A stretch of DNA of 33,782 nucleotides from Citrobacter sp. Res13-Sevr-PEB04-36. GTDB taxonomy: Bacteria; Pseudomonadota; Gammaproteobacteria; Enterobacterales; Enterobacteriaceae. The first letter of the stretch is position 1; each line of letters begins with the position of its first letter. A program made the translations under genes and the position numbers. Below are positions 15,990 through 25,769 of this stretch, in pieces. The DNA lies in assembly GCF_015672735.1 (NCBI RefSeq), contig NZ_JADABY010000035.1, positions 1 to 33,782 on the forward strand. Direction: 5' to 3'. The notes beneath the pieces are model-generated. The model was not told the origin of the DNA and ran no database searches. It worked only from the letters and a program-made list of their open reading frames with translations.

Positions 15990-16052
15990 GCCGTCGGCGG
16001 TTAGCGCCGTTACGCATCGCCGTGATGGCGTGGCGATAGTGGCGCTCCTCGG

Positions 16053-16658
16053 TCAAGCTCCGGCGGCAATCAGCAGCTCGGCAATTTGGTGATACCCTTT
16101 CTCCCGCGCCAGTTCCAGCGGGGTTTTGCCGTACTTGTCCGTCATGTGCGGATTCGCACCATTGTCGAGCAGCAGCTTGACGATTTCCTGCTGCTTGGCG
16201 CCGCCGTCGTTGAGTACGATAGCTTCCAGCAGCGGCGTCCAGCCGACGAAGTTGGTGTGGTTAACGTTGATGTCGGTACGCAGCAGCAGCTCACGCACGA
16301 TCTCCACGTGGCCTTTTTCACTGGCAGGCGTAATGCCAACGCCGCCAAAACGGCTGAGAACATTGAGATCAGGGTTAGCCGGTAATACCAAACGCAGCAG
16401 CGTTAAATCATTGGTCAGGCAGCTAATCAGGAATGGATTAAAACAGGTTTGATCTTGTTTATTAATATCGGCACCGGCCTCAATCAATAAAGACACACTG
16501 TCATAATGTTTATTCAGGCTGGCAATAATAATGGCGGTGCGTCCCTGGCGATTGGTCGCATTAATATCCACATTTTTTGCCAGACAGGATGTTAATCCCT
16601 GCACATTGCCCTGCTCTGCCGCCAGCAGAAATTCGGTAATAAGTTCTTTCTCTGACAT
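16053..16658 (-). CDS. yahD: YahD, ankyrin-repeat protein
   Basis: The 201-residue, probably cytosolic protein consists almost entirely of about six ankyrin repeats. Repeat signatures include NRQGRTAIIIASLNKHYDSVS, GADINKQD, VGWTPLLEAIV and KYGKTPLELAREKGYHQIA. The length equals E. coli YahD. I chose the ATG at 16658 because AAGGA lies five bases upstream; a longer in-frame reading to 16751 adds a hydrophobic N-terminus with no family support. It is the first gene of the leftward yah operon. Ankyrin repeats mediate protein binding, so it may scaffold or inhibit the transcarbamylase complex. No enzymatic activity is expected. Confidence 0.9.
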   Translation of the reverse strand: MSEKELITEFLLAAEQGNVQGLTSCLAKNVDINATNRQGRTAIIIASLNKHYDSVSLLIEAGADINKQDQTCFNPFLISCLTNDLTLLRLVLPANPDLNVLSRFGGVGITPASEKGHVEIVRELLLRTDINVNHTNFVGWTPLLEAIVLNDGGAKQQEIVKLLLDNGANPHMTDKYGKTPLELAREKGYHQIAELLIAAGA

Positions 16659-17048
16659 AATCCTTCTCCTGCAGTTTTTAAGGCTTTTTAAAATTCCGAT
16701 AACCTGAGAATAGCAACAGAGAGATGGGAATAACATCCGCTTAAATTTCATTCATCGTTAGTGAGTCGATTATTGAATAGTATTTAATAATGAGAGCAAA
16801 AACGTGCTGTAGTGCAATCTTTCTCTTATGACCGCTGCTCTTTTAGACATTATTCAGACATCCGGGAAATAAAGCGGGATGCTGCACGGATAGCGGCCTG
16901 CAACTAAAAGACAGAAGTGTGATTGCCTTCAAATCAAATGTAACCCTAGTGTTAAATTCTGTTCAAAACTGGTTGCTCTACATAAGGATTACAAATACAT
17001 TCAACAATCATCGTATGGCAGGGGTAGACGAGCCCGAGGGGAGAGAGG
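16659..17048. promoter_or_regulatory. Divergent yahD / yahB promoter region with a CRP-like site
   Basis: This 390-bp gap separates yahD (leftward) from yahB (rightward) and should hold both promoters and the YahB operator. TGTGA-TTGCCT-TCAAA at 16918-16933 matches the CRP consensus at nine of ten bases. AGAGCA (16793-16798) and TGCTCT (16836-16841) form a distant dyad that might be part of a regulator site. No open reading frame for yahC, which lies between yahB and yahD in K-12, was found. Confidence 0.5.
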
Positions 17049-17978
17049 ATGAATTCAATTTTTACCGAGGAGAACCTGCTGGCATTCACTATGGCTGCGC
17101 GCTACAGCAGTTTTAGCAAGGCCGCCGAAGAGTTGGGTTTAACCACCTCCGCCATCAGCTACACCATCAAGCGAATGGAAACAGGGCTCGACGTGGTGCT
17201 GTTTACCCGCAATACCCGCAGCATTGAGCTGACCGAGTCCGGGCGCTATTTCTTCCGTAAGGCGACCGACCTGCTAAACGACTTCCACGCCATCAAGCGC
17301 AGTATTGATACCATCGCTCAGGGCATTGAGGCGCGAGTGCGCATCTGCATTAACCAGTTGCTCTACACCCCGCTGCATACCGCTCGGCTGCTGCAGGCCC
17401 TCAAAAAGCAGTTTCCAACCTGCCAGATAACCGTGACCACCGAAGTGTATAACGGCGTCTGGGATTCCATTATTAATAACCAGGCCAACATCGCCATTGG
17501 CGCACCGGACACATTACTGGACGGCGGCGGGATTGATTACACCGAGATAGGGGCGATCCGTTGGTCGTTTGCCATTGCCCCGGATCACCCGCTGGCGTTT
17601 ATGCCTGAACCTATTTCAGAAAGTCAGCTACGGTTGTACCCAAACATCATGGTCGAAGACACCGCGCATACCATTAACAAGAAGGTCGGCTGGCTGCTGC
17701 ATGGGCAGGAGTCCATTCTGGTCCCCGATTTTAATACCAAATGTCAGTGCCAGATCCTCGGCGAAGGTATTGGCTTTTTGCCGGACTACATGGTCCGTGA
17801 GGCAATGGAGAAGTCGCTGCTGGTGACGCGTCAGATCCATAACCCGCGCCAGGATTCACGCATGCTGCTGGCAACCCAGCACTCGGCAACTGGCCGGGTC
17901 ACTCAGTGGATTAAAAAGGAGTTTGGTCCACACGGGGTTCTGACGGGGATTTATCAGGATCTGCTGCATCGGGAATAA
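17049..17978 (+). CDS. yahB: LysR-family regulator YahB
   Basis: The 309-residue DNA-binding regulator has an N-terminal winged helix-turn-helix (about 5-65, with FSKAAEELGLTTSAISYTIK) and a LysR substrate-binding domain (about 90-300). It is divergent from the yahD-yahJ operon, which is the usual arrangement for a LysR protein and its target, so it probably activates that operon when an intermediate binds. GAGAGAGG directly precedes the ATG at 17049. The sequence is near-identical by recall to E. coli YahB. The inducer is unknown. Confidence 0.92.
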   Translation: MNSIFTEENLLAFTMAARYSSFSKAAEELGLTTSAISYTIKRMETGLDVVLFTRNTRSIELTESGRYFFRKATDLLNDFHAIKRSIDTIAQGIEARVRICINQLLYTPLHTARLLQALKKQFPTCQITVTTEVYNGVWDSIINNQANIAIGAPDTLLDGGGIDYTEIGAIRWSFAIAPDHPLAFMPEPISESQLRLYPNIMVEDTAHTINKKVGWLLHGQESILVPDFNTKCQCQILGEGIGFLPDYMVREAMEKSLLVTRQIHNPRQDSRMLLATQHSATGRVTQWIKKEFGPHGVLTGIYQDLLHRE

Positions 17979-17981
17979 GAT

Positions 17982-18014
17982 GCCGGATGACGGCTGCACC
18001 GATCCGGCCTACAA
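17982..18014. repeat. REP (palindromic unit) element
   Basis: GCCGGATGACGG...ATCCGGCCTACAA is the standard enterobacterial REP core, a degenerate dyad beginning GCCGGATG and ending TCCGGCCTAC. It sits between the converging yahB and yjdJ genes, a typical REP position. Confidence 0.85.
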
Positions 18015-18023
18015 CTGCGCATA

Positions 18024-18296
18024 TCAGGCGCGGATATCGTCGTACTCGCGAGTTTTATCAAACTCATGTTTGGCAAATGGGCACAGTGGAATAACCTTGC
18101 GGTTTTCGGCGCGCATTTTCTCCACCACCTTTGCCACCAGCAGTTTACCCACGCCCTGACCTTTCAGGCTGGGGTCGACATCAGTATGTTCAATAATGCT
18201 CAAATGCTCGCCGGTCGGCACGAAAACAATCTCAGCCACCTGGTTGCCCTGTGCATCATTCACATAAAATTTGTTATGGCCTGCAAGAATTTCCAT
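18024..18296 (-). CDS. yjdJ: GNAT-like N-acetyltransferase YjdJ
   Basis: The 90-residue protein is a minimal GNAT-fold acetyltransferase of the YjdJ/GTL3B type. The acetyl-CoA loop [10 protein letters not shown] is at 44-53 (Q47-x-x-G50), followed by the helix [13 protein letters not shown] and [10 protein letters not shown]. Full-length relatives are this short. GAGGGAACC precedes the ATG. It is 11 bases downstream of yjdI in the same direction, so the two form an operon, as in K-12 where they lie elsewhere on the map. The acetylated substrate is unknown. Confidence 0.88.
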   Translation of the reverse strand: MEILAGHNKFYVNDAQGNQVAEIVFVPTGEHLSIIEHTDVDPSLKGQGVGKLLVAKVVEKMRAENRKVIPLCPFAKHEFDKTREYDDIRA

Positions 18297-18307
18297 GGTT
18301 CCCTCAC

Positions 18308-18538
18308 TTATTTCTGACGGTATTTCAGCGCACCGCTTGGGCAGGTATCGATAACCCTGATAACCGTGGCTACATCAACTTCATCCGGAATAATCCACGG
18401 TTTACGCTTGAGGTTGAACAGCTTCGCGCTGCCGCGCACACAGTTTCCCGAGTGCTGGCACATTGCCGTATTGAAATAGACGTCGATCTTCTCACCGGTA
18501 TAGGCCCGGTAGCCTGCATCCAGTAGTTGCTTATCCAT
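18308..18538 (-). CDS. yjdI: Small Fe-S protein YjdI
   Basis: The 76-residue protein has the divergent 4Fe-4S mono-cluster domain (Fer4_19). Cysteines lie at 27, 33 (CQHSGNC) and 66 (DTCPSGAL), and the C-terminal CPSGAL motif is typical of a ferredoxin-like cluster ligand. GAGGC precedes the ATG at good spacing. It is the first gene of yjdI-yjdJ. It probably carries electrons or senses redox state, but no partner is known. Confidence 0.88.
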   Translation of the reverse strand: MDKQLLDAGYRAYTGEKIDVYFNTAMCQHSGNCVRGSAKLFNLKRKPWIIPDEVDVATVIRVIDTCPSGALKYRQK

Positions 18539-18606
18539 GACATTGCCTCAGTTATTTTTATTGTACCGAGTCTAATCATAGTCCGATGCAGGGTTGAAGG
18601 ATGTAA

Positions 18607-18636
18607 CAGGCGGCACAAATTGTCTCATGCCGCCTG
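18607..18636 (-). terminator. Hairpin at the end of the pga operon
   Basis: CAGGCGGCA (18607-18615) pairs with TGCCGCCTG (18628-18636) around a 12-nt loop, just past the pgaD stop. On the minus strand it is followed by TTAC rather than a T tract, so termination is only likely. Confidence 0.45.
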
Positions 18637-18643
18637 AGGGTCA

Positions 18644-19144
18644 TTATTTTGCGTCTTCAGACTCGAACGTTCTTTCCGGCAGCATCGTCAGCATGGCCGG
18701 CGTGGGCGGCGGCAACCGGTTATCGGCAATGTGCTTGTCCACATCGACATGACTGATTTCACCATTCTCATGGTGGTGTACCGTCAGTACCCTGGCTTTG
18801 TTGAGCTCTGTTACCAGTTCCGGGGTAATACGCATGCTTTCCGCCAGCTCATGATGTTCAAGCCCAGGCCTGCGGTTGCGTCGTTCCACCCGAAAACGGT
18901 ACTGGTTGTACTTCGCCCAGCCAATCAGCACCAGTCCGTTGATTAAGGCGACCAATATGTAAAAGGTCACCGTATCCAGGGTGGTGAAAAACGGCCGCAC
19001 GCCCATATACGGCGAGTGTGCCAGCGCGTTAATCAGCCCCTTATAAATCAGGTACAGAAACCCAATCCACGCAATTAGCGTCAACAGCACGTCTATTATG
19101 CGTGGCAGGAGACGCCGTTCGGTAAAAATCAGCGGCTGGCTCAT
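18644..19144 (-). CDS. pgaD: PNAG synthase accessory subunit PgaD
   Basis: The 166-residue inner-membrane protein works with PgaC in poly-beta-1,6-N-acetylglucosamine synthesis; in E. coli both bind c-di-GMP and need it for activity. Two membrane helices are evident (about 15-37 and 55-77), followed by a soluble tail with [17 protein letters not shown]. It is about 30 residues longer than K-12 PgaD because of an extra C-terminal tail. Its ATG overlaps the pgaC stop by four bases (ATGA). Identification relies on operon position and the helix layout as much as on sequence, which is diverged from K-12. Confidence 0.85.
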   Translation of the reverse strand: MSQPLIFTERRLLPRIIDVLLTLIAWIGFLYLIYKGLINALAHSPYMGVRPFFTTLDTVTFYILVALINGLVLIGWAKYNQYRFRVERRNRRPGLEHHELAESMRITPELVTELNKARVLTVHHHENGEISHVDVDKHIADNRLPPPTPAMLTMLPERTFESEDAK

Positions 19145-20481
19145 GGTTCGATCCTCCCTATCCCACGGTCAGGACTCACCCAGCGCGCCCGACCGCGTTT
19201 GCGTTTGCGTTTGAGCATCACTTTGGGGAACGCCACCAGCGTAGTAAACAGGCTCAGCATCCAGTACACCACCGGGAACCAGATAATCCAGAACAACGAG
19301 GCGCCAATGCCTTTTTCATAGCGTCGTTCAATCATCAGGCTCACGGCAAACTGCAGCAAACAGACTACGCCGAGGATGAGTCCGGTAAAGGCTGGCGGGA
19401 ACAGATGCTGCACATATAACGAGTCAGGCATCGGCATGATCAGCCCTAACACGAACAACAGGATGCTGACCGCATAGGCAAACGACCAGGCGGTCGAAAA
19501 ACAGAACTCAAGGAACAGCGGCCACATGCGACGGAATTCCCACGACCACAGGCGGCGCATGTTAACAATAAACACCTCGGCCCCACCCTGCGCCCAGCGC
19601 AGACGCTGTTTCCACAACCCTCTTAAGGTTTCAGGCATCAGGATCCAGCACAGCGCCCGCGGTTCAAAGAATACCGACCAGTGGCGCAACTGCAGCTTCC
19701 AGCTGATGTCGATATCTTCGGTGATCATGTCCGGACTCCAGTACCCCACCTCCGCCAGCGCACGACGACGAAACGCCGCAATCACGCCGGAGACGGTAAA
19801 GATCTGCCCGTAGACTCGCTGGGTACGCTTAATCAGGCCGATGATTGAGGAGAACTCGCCGACCTGCACGCGGCCAATCAACGTGGAACGGGTACGGATA
19901 CGCGGGTTCCCGGTTACCGCCCCCACGCGCGGGAACTGGATCAGCGGAGCGACAATATACGCCACCGCATCACGGTCCAGTAACGCATCACCATCGATGC
20001 ACACCAGATAATCGCTACGCGCTGCGGCAGCACCTGTTTTGAGCGCCAGGGCTTTCCCCTGGTTCTCAGCTAAATGAATCACCCGCAGGCTCGGATACTC
20101 CGTTGCCAACTGTTCCAGCACGTCGTGCGTGTCGTCCGTCGAACCGTCGTTGATGGCGATAACTTCAATATTTTTATAACGCTGTGCCAGCGCGGCACCA
20201 ATGGTTTCGCGCGCGTTGATCCCCTCGTTGTAGCAAGGGATCAAAATCGAAACCAGCGGATTTCCCTCCAGCGTCGGTGGCGGTGTATCGTCTCCCCATT
20301 TCCAGTGACGCTCACGGTAAAACCAGAAGTACACCCCACCACTTATCCACAAAGCAGACATGAACAAGGGCCAGAAGAAGACAAAGTTCAGCATCACTTC
20401 ACCCGTAAAGATGACAGCCACGCCAAACGGCAGGCTGAACATCAGGCAAAGTATCAGGAAAGCAATAATGCGATCGGTCAT
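19141..20481 (-). CDS. pgaC: PNAG synthase, family-2 glycosyltransferase PgaC
   Basis: The 446-residue processive inner-membrane glycosyltransferase polymerises GlcNAc from UDP-GlcNAc. Catalytic motifs are in order: NDGSTDD (111-117), DxD in CIDGDALLD (D163, D165), [11 protein letters not shown], the acidic EDIDISW and QRLRWAQGG (the Q-R-x-R-W motif). Helices flank the catalytic domain, two N-terminal (about 5-50) and several C-terminal. I chose the ATG at 20481 (MTDRI...), which overlaps the pgaB stop as ATGA; five extra upstream codons have no family support. It should need PgaD and c-di-GMP. Confidence 0.95.
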   Translation of the reverse strand: MTDRIIAFLILCLMFSLPFGVAVIFTGEVMLNFVFFWPLFMSALWISGGVYFWFYRERHWKWGDDTPPPTLEGNPLVSILIPCYNEGINARETIGAALAQRYKNIEVIAINDGSTDDTHDVLEQLATEYPSLRVIHLAENQGKALALKTGAAAARSDYLVCIDGDALLDRDAVAYIVAPLIQFPRVGAVTGNPRIRTRSTLIGRVQVGEFSSIIGLIKRTQRVYGQIFTVSGVIAAFRRRALAEVGYWSPDMITEDIDISWKLQLRHWSVFFEPRALCWILMPETLRGLWKQRLRWAQGGAEVFIVNMRRLWSWEFRRMWPLFLEFCFSTAWSFAYAVSILLFVLGLIMPMPDSLYVQHLFPPAFTGLILGVVCLLQFAVSLMIERRYEKGIGASLFWIIWFPVVYWMLSLFTTLVAFPKVMLKRKRKRGRARWVSPDRGIGRIEP

Positions 20482-22499
20482 TTTTGCGGGTACCAATATG
20501 ATGAGAACGTCGAGCGAATCTCTGACATCTCGGGTTTGTCGCTGATGAAATCATCCGGGTAATAACCGTAGTTACCAGCACCGCTTAATTTAAGCTGGCG
20601 CATCCATTCGGCTATCTGTTTACCGCTGATTTCGGCCTGTTCACCGGATTTACGCCAGTCGCGTGCCTGCAGCTCAAACACGGTCTTATCCAGCGCGCCT
20701 GGGGTCTGCGCAACGGCATTCACCAATCTGTCGAGCCAGGCATTGGCATCATTGGCTGGAATATTCTCCATCAATGGCATCGCCATCGGTGCAGTCCAGT
20801 CATAGGTATTGAGGAAGTCATTCAGGTTTTGTGCGAACCAGGCTTCACTTTCTGGCTCCAGTACCGGCATGGCGTAAATATTGCGCGCCGTTTGTACCTG
20901 CGGGCCGCGAATATTACGCACCGAACGCGTCAGCTGCTGGGTAAAGTCGATCAGCATTTTACTTTTCAGACGAGTCCAGCGTTCAAATGCCTGCGGATCG
21001 TTACGGATTTTCTCAATGCTGTCCGGTAGGCCCGCAGCGCGGTAGGCGGCTAACGCATCCGGCGAGGCATCTTCGAAGTCCGTCAGGAATGCATCATCAT
21101 GGAATAATATGCCTTTGAAGCTGGCATGCTTCGCCAGGTCTTCATAGATCTCGGTAATGCGTTGACGCGCTTCGCTACTCCAGGGAGACAGACGCACATA
21201 CTGTTCGTGGTTAATCGCACTGCGTCCGGTTTTCGGATCCCATGCGGTGACGCGTGGGATAGACGCGTCGAGATCGAACGCCAACACCGGCATCCAGGCA
21301 TAAACCGTCACGCCAGCACGCGTTTGTAATTGCCAGGAGATGTAATTAAAGAGATCGGCACGCATCGGCAGCCAACGGTTAGGGAAATAGAGTTCGCGAA
21401 TATTCCCGTCGCCTTTGGGGTCGGCATATGCCTGCAGGAAGACATGTGAAATGCGCATGTCGTAAACACGCTGGATCAGCTTATCAATGTTTCTCTTCTG
21501 CTGGGCAGGATCTTTGTCATACACGTAATCCAGATCGACATGCATCACGCGCATGGTCTGTGGTTCACGCACCTGCGCGACCTGACTGGCAAAACGCTTA
21601 AGAGAAGGGTTATCTGAGATCAGCACACGCGGAATATCATCAAGAAACGCCGCATTCGCCAGCCCTTCATTGAGCGTAAACGCCATCTTATAACCATGCT
21701 CTTTGGCCAAATTTAACGTCGTACCGTTAGCAGCACCGTACGGCCACACCCATGCGCGCGGCGATTTCCCGGTTACAGCTTTAATTTTGTTGGTGATCAA
21801 AGAGATATCGGTATTTATGCGGCGATTGTACTGCTCGTCCGTTTCATATGTACCGGTTTTTTTGTCATACAGACGGTTAGCCACCGCCGGTTCTTTACTG
21901 CCTTGCGGGTTCGCCTCAGCGCCGAAATGCGAGTTCCAGGTGTGCGCCCCGACCTCCACCAGCGGTGACTTGCCCATTTCCTCAACCATTTTCCAGGTGG
22001 CGAATTTGTCTCGGGCCGTCATCAGGCCGCCAAAATCCACTTTTTTGTTGGCGGGGGCATCCACCCAGCTTCCCACCGGCGCCCATAGCGCAGGCCAGTT
22101 GTAGGCTTTTAGCAGCGGCCAGACGCGGGTATAAAAGCTGCTATAACCGTCATCAAAGGTAAGTAACACGGCTTTTTCAGGCAGCACGATTTTGCCGTCA
22201 TGGGCGTCGAGAATTTGCTGCACGCTGATCGGGTTATAGCCGTTGTCACGCAGCCAGCCTATCTGATCGCTCAGCGCACTGGTGCGCACAGAGAGATAGC
22301 GTTGATCCGCTGCGCCATCTTCTACATCGTGATAGCCCAGCACCAGGAAACTATTTTTTGGCCACGGATGGTCCGCCGTAAGCTCTGTTCTCTCTCCTGG
22401 AGGAACATAGCGAGGCGTCGTATTGTGCGCGCTACTGCACGCGGTGATCATCAACCAGCCAGCGATAAGTGCGCTAAGCCACAGGCATCTTTTCAGCAT
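20478..22499 (-). CDS. pgaB: PNAG N-deacetylase lipoprotein PgaB
   Basis: The 673-residue periplasmic outer-membrane lipoprotein partly deacetylates PNAG before export. The signal peptide ends in a lipobox with lipidated C21 (LMITAC). The NodB-type deacetylase domain shows [10 protein letters not shown] (D116, D117) and the metal histidines H186 and H191 in GAHTWNSH, matching D114/D115/H184/H189 of E. coli PgaB. The C-terminal domain (about 310-673) is the glycoside-hydrolase-like PNAG-binding domain. It starts nine bases after the pgaA stop and overlaps pgaC by four bases. It is intact even though pgaA is not. Confidence 0.95.
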   Translation of the reverse strand: MLKRCLWLSALIAGWLMITACSSAHNTTPRYVPPGERTELTADHPWPKNSFLVLGYHDVEDGAADQRYLSVRTSALSDQIGWLRDNGYNPISVQQILDAHDGKIVLPEKAVLLTFDDGYSSFYTRVWPLLKAYNWPALWAPVGSWVDAPANKKVDFGGLMTARDKFATWKMVEEMGKSPLVEVGAHTWNSHFGAEANPQGSKEPAVANRLYDKKTGTYETDEQYNRRINTDISLITNKIKAVTGKSPRAWVWPYGAANGTTLNLAKEHGYKMAFTLNEGLANAAFLDDIPRVLISDNPSLKRFASQVAQVREPQTMRVMHVDLDYVYDKDPAQQKRNIDKLIQRVYDMRISHVFLQAYADPKGDGNIRELYFPNRWLPMRADLFNYISWQLQTRAGVTVYAWMPVLAFDLDASIPRVTAWDPKTGRSAINHEQYVRLSPWSSEARQRITEIYEDLAKHASFKGILFHDDAFLTDFEDASPDALAAYRAAGLPDSIEKIRNDPQAFERWTRLKSKMLIDFTQQLTRSVRNIRGPQVQTARNIYAMPVLEPESEAWFAQNLNDFLNTYDWTAPMAMPLMENIPANDANAWLDRLVNAVAQTPGALDKTVFELQARDWRKSGEQAEISGKQIAEWMRQLKLSGAGNYGYYPDDFISDKPEMSEIRSTFSSYWYPQK

Positions 22500-22508
22500 G
22501 TTCTATCC

Positions 22509-24971
22509 TTAAAACCTAACATTCAAATCGAAAGCGAGGGAGATATTCCGCTCACGTTTACCGTCGTAGGGGCGTTTATCCCACATCAGCATCACCCCGC
22601 CATCCACGACGTTATTCCATTTAAGCCGCTGTCCATACCCTAACTGAACTATCGCACCGCCATCTGCGCCTTGCTGCCAGTAGTTACCCACACCGCCGAC
22701 GCCTTGTTGCGTCCAGACCGTGTCATAATGTCGGTAAAGGACCTGCTCCGCGCTCAAGCCGGGTACCACAGAGAAATCGCTTTTGGGGTTGTAATACGGC
22801 ACATTTTCTTTGGTGTTAGTACTGCCACCGATACCCGGCGTGAAGTCCAACGTGAATCGCGGCGTCGTCCACAGGCGCTCTTTTCCGCTAAGCCCGTATT
22901 CGATGCGATCGTTACCATCAGAGAAATGTGATGCGGCAAACGACAATTGATACTCTCGTCGTTCGTTTTGATACCAGCGGACAAACACATCTCCGCCGTT
23001 GGCGTACACGCCGCTACGCAATGCGCGCAGGGGAGTATTACGCGAAAGGCGCTCTGCCGAACCGCCGACACGCCAGTTATCGTTGAAATCATGCCAGCCA
23101 GAAAGACGGCCACCTATTTTCTGACCATCGCCATAATTACGGCCTGAAACTTCCATTTCAGCCCAGTAGTCACGGGAGGTCCATTCTGCACCGGCAGCCA
23201 GATCGCGGCTGATGCCTTTACCTTCTTCAAATTCACCGGTGGCAAAGTTGAATCCGGTAAACAGTCGCCAGTTGTCATTGATTGGCGGGCTGTAAATGGC
23301 GGTATTAATGTTGAAGTCATTCTTACCGCTGACTGGGCTATCAGAGGAGATCCCCTGCGTGCCGCTGATCCGCAGTTCAGACATCTTATGCACATCGCGG
23401 ATGCGAGCAAGGCGCAGCGTCGCTTCATCATCCGGACTACGGACGATGGCGTCATCAGTCAATTCATCGGCCTGCTTCCATTCCTGAAGATCCAGCGCCA
23501 CGTAAGCCTGCTGACGTTCCAGTTCCAGGTTACTTGGCTCGATCACTTCCGCAAGCTTCAGCTCTTTTTCGGCTGTGCGCGGTAAACCGCGGGCTTCAAG
23601 TACGGAAGAATAGAGTATGCGCAGCCCCTGATTACCCGAGCCTGTGCGCGCCAGATGCTCCGTCAACTTTTCGGCTTCGGGCAGTTCGTTGGCGGCAATA
23701 TGGTATTGCGCGAGCAACGTCTGGGCAAGCAGCCAGTTATCATTAGGCTGCGGCGTAGGCGAACCATAGATCCGTCGCAGATACGGGCTGTCTTTGATCA
23801 ATCCATCGACCTGTTTTTTGGCATCAACAAAGTTTTCATTATCGATATGCGCATAGAACAGATCCTGCTGATCCTCAGGACTCAGCGGTGTAACGGGTAT
23901 CGCTCCGTTCGGATAGTAGATACTCATCAGCATGGCTTCGGTTTTTTCCGGCTGACGTTCGCTTAACCACGCGGAAGCTACCCACCGTTTTGCATAGTTG
24001 GGGATTTCACCTTCGGCTGACAGTGACTCGTATTCCGTAATGACTTCAGCAGTACGTTTGCGTACCAGCTAGGCTCCCATGCGGTCAATTCTTGCCCGGC
24101 GCACATCGCTCTGGGCTGCGGGATCGTCTTTCCAGGCAGTAAGCAGTTGGTCATAGCGGGCAAGGGCTTTATCTGCCACAAGAAAACGTTCTTCTTCATT
24201 GCGCGCGGTAGTATACGAGGAGCGCACCTTTTCGGCTGCGGCATCAAGCGCAAGGCGACGCTTAACCGGATCGGAGGTGGGAACCTCTTCCGTCAGTTCC
24301 AGCGCAGGTTCGGCAATGCGGTTGGCTGCCAATGCAGACAATAGTGTAGATTTCGCATTTTTGTTGCCCGGGTCGACATCAACCGCCTGACTGGCGACCA
24401 GTAACGCATCCCAGTTTTTATTCTGCGAATGATACACGTAGGCAAGCAAAGCATCGGAATCGGCCCCCGGATGCGCTCGCGCCCATTTATTCGCCTCGGT
24501 CAAAGCTTGTTGATTGTAACGGGCATCAGCCAGCGTCATTATCCAACCGGTACGGACATCAGCGTTATCAGGTTCTTCCTGCAATACGCTTTCCCAGATA
24601 GCTAACGAATCATCCCAGCTTTTCTGATTGCGATACGCACGTGCCGCAGCAACTTTACCGCGTGCAGGTACATCCATCTTCCCGCGATACTGCTGCCAGA
24701 TAGCAATCGTTGCTTTGTCGTTGTTATCGACCCAACTGGAGACTTGCAGCCAGTCAGCAACCTGATTAGGCGTGAGCGCGCTTTTCTTTCCCTGATCCTC
24801 AAGGTAGCGCAATAGCGGCGCGCTATTCCCGCCCCGAGCTTCAATAATCAATGCATCATAATCTGATACTGCCGCAGAGAGTTGCATGGGGAAAAGAACA
24901 CTGGCCGTAAATAAACAACTTACAGACTTAAAGCGTTTAATGAATTTGGCATGTCGACGCATACTGAACAT
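22509..24971 (-). pseudogene. pgaA: pgaA, PNAG outer-membrane porin gene broken by one amber codon
   Basis: The reading frame runs 820 codons, near the 807 of E. coli PgaA, but codon 301 is TAG (24069-24071) in an otherwise open frame. I translated the bases on both sides: the frame continues directly as LVRKRTAEVITEYESL... into the C-terminal part, so a single base change explains the break. The first 300 codons encode a signal peptide and TPR-type helices; the rest encodes more TPR sequence and the C-terminal beta-barrel (about 520-820) that exports PNAG. A truncated product would lack the barrel. Start: ATG at 24971 with AAGGGA just upstream. A sequencing error is the main alternative. Confidence 0.9.
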
Positions 24972-25769
24972 ATCTTCCCTTATATCTTACACCAGAGTAA
25001 AAATAAGCATTATCAATAGGTTATCATCACTCCTTGACGCTTGCCGACCATGTAAAAAAACAGTGCCGCTTATTTAGCAATGTGGTTGTAACCCATTTAA
25101 TTCATTCGTCTTATTGACGATCTGAGCCTCATCGTCTACTACAAAGAAGAGACTAAAAGCTCATGAATTTTAACACTACGCGAACACGGTTGCTACGCGA
25201 TAGGAAAGCTCTTAAGCAAAAAAAGTATTTTAGACTAAGTTATCCTAATACTCTTGGGATTGAATTCTGGATTTAGATCAATTTTGCCGGCTAAACCTTG
25301 CAACAGAGTTTCTTAATTGCCAATAAATATAAGACCATTGCGTAACTGTTTGCATGTTAACTATTTTAAATCTTAGATAGAGAAATATCTGAGAAGCCAT
25401 CACCGTTCAGCATGCCAATCGTACGAATGCGCCGACTTCGGTCAGGTCAACGCGGCGTATTATGAATGACGGTAGAATACGAACAGGCAGATTAATTTCC
25501 TGTTAATTTGTTATTTGCAGTGTACGCTAATGGTTAAAATACAGCGCGCCAATATTAAACTCGCCACTATAAAAAGAAAAGTATTTTTGTGACATCATCT
25601 ATTTAAACATTCGACATCGTTAGACAACCCCAGCTCTGCATAATGTAAAAACATCCAGTTAACTGCGCAATGAACAGCTCTTGAATTTTCCCACCAAATA
25701 CATATATTACGCATCCCGTTCAGTACATGGAATAACCTTTGATTTTTTTAATTGATATTGGAGTTACGA
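24972..25769. promoter_or_regulatory. Gene-free divergent region between pgaA and the adhesin gene
   Basis: This 798-bp AT-rich stretch holds no convincing gene and should carry the promoters of both divergent genes. In the pgaA leader two GGA motifs fit CsrA sites: one inside the ribosome site (AAGGGA, 24976-24981) and one in CAAGGAGTG (GGA at 25031-25033). E. coli pgaA mRNA has several such sites, so CsrA control is plausible but seems weaker here. No clear promoter could be fixed for the adhesin. Confidence 0.4.

Noticed and set aside
16742-16751. Longer yahD start giving a 232-residue protein
   Set aside because: The extra 31 residues are not in E. coli YahD, while the internal ATG has a good ribosome site.
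22509-24971. Treating the two pgaA pieces as separate genes
   Set aside because: Both pieces are in one frame with continuous coding sequence between them; only one stop codon separates them.
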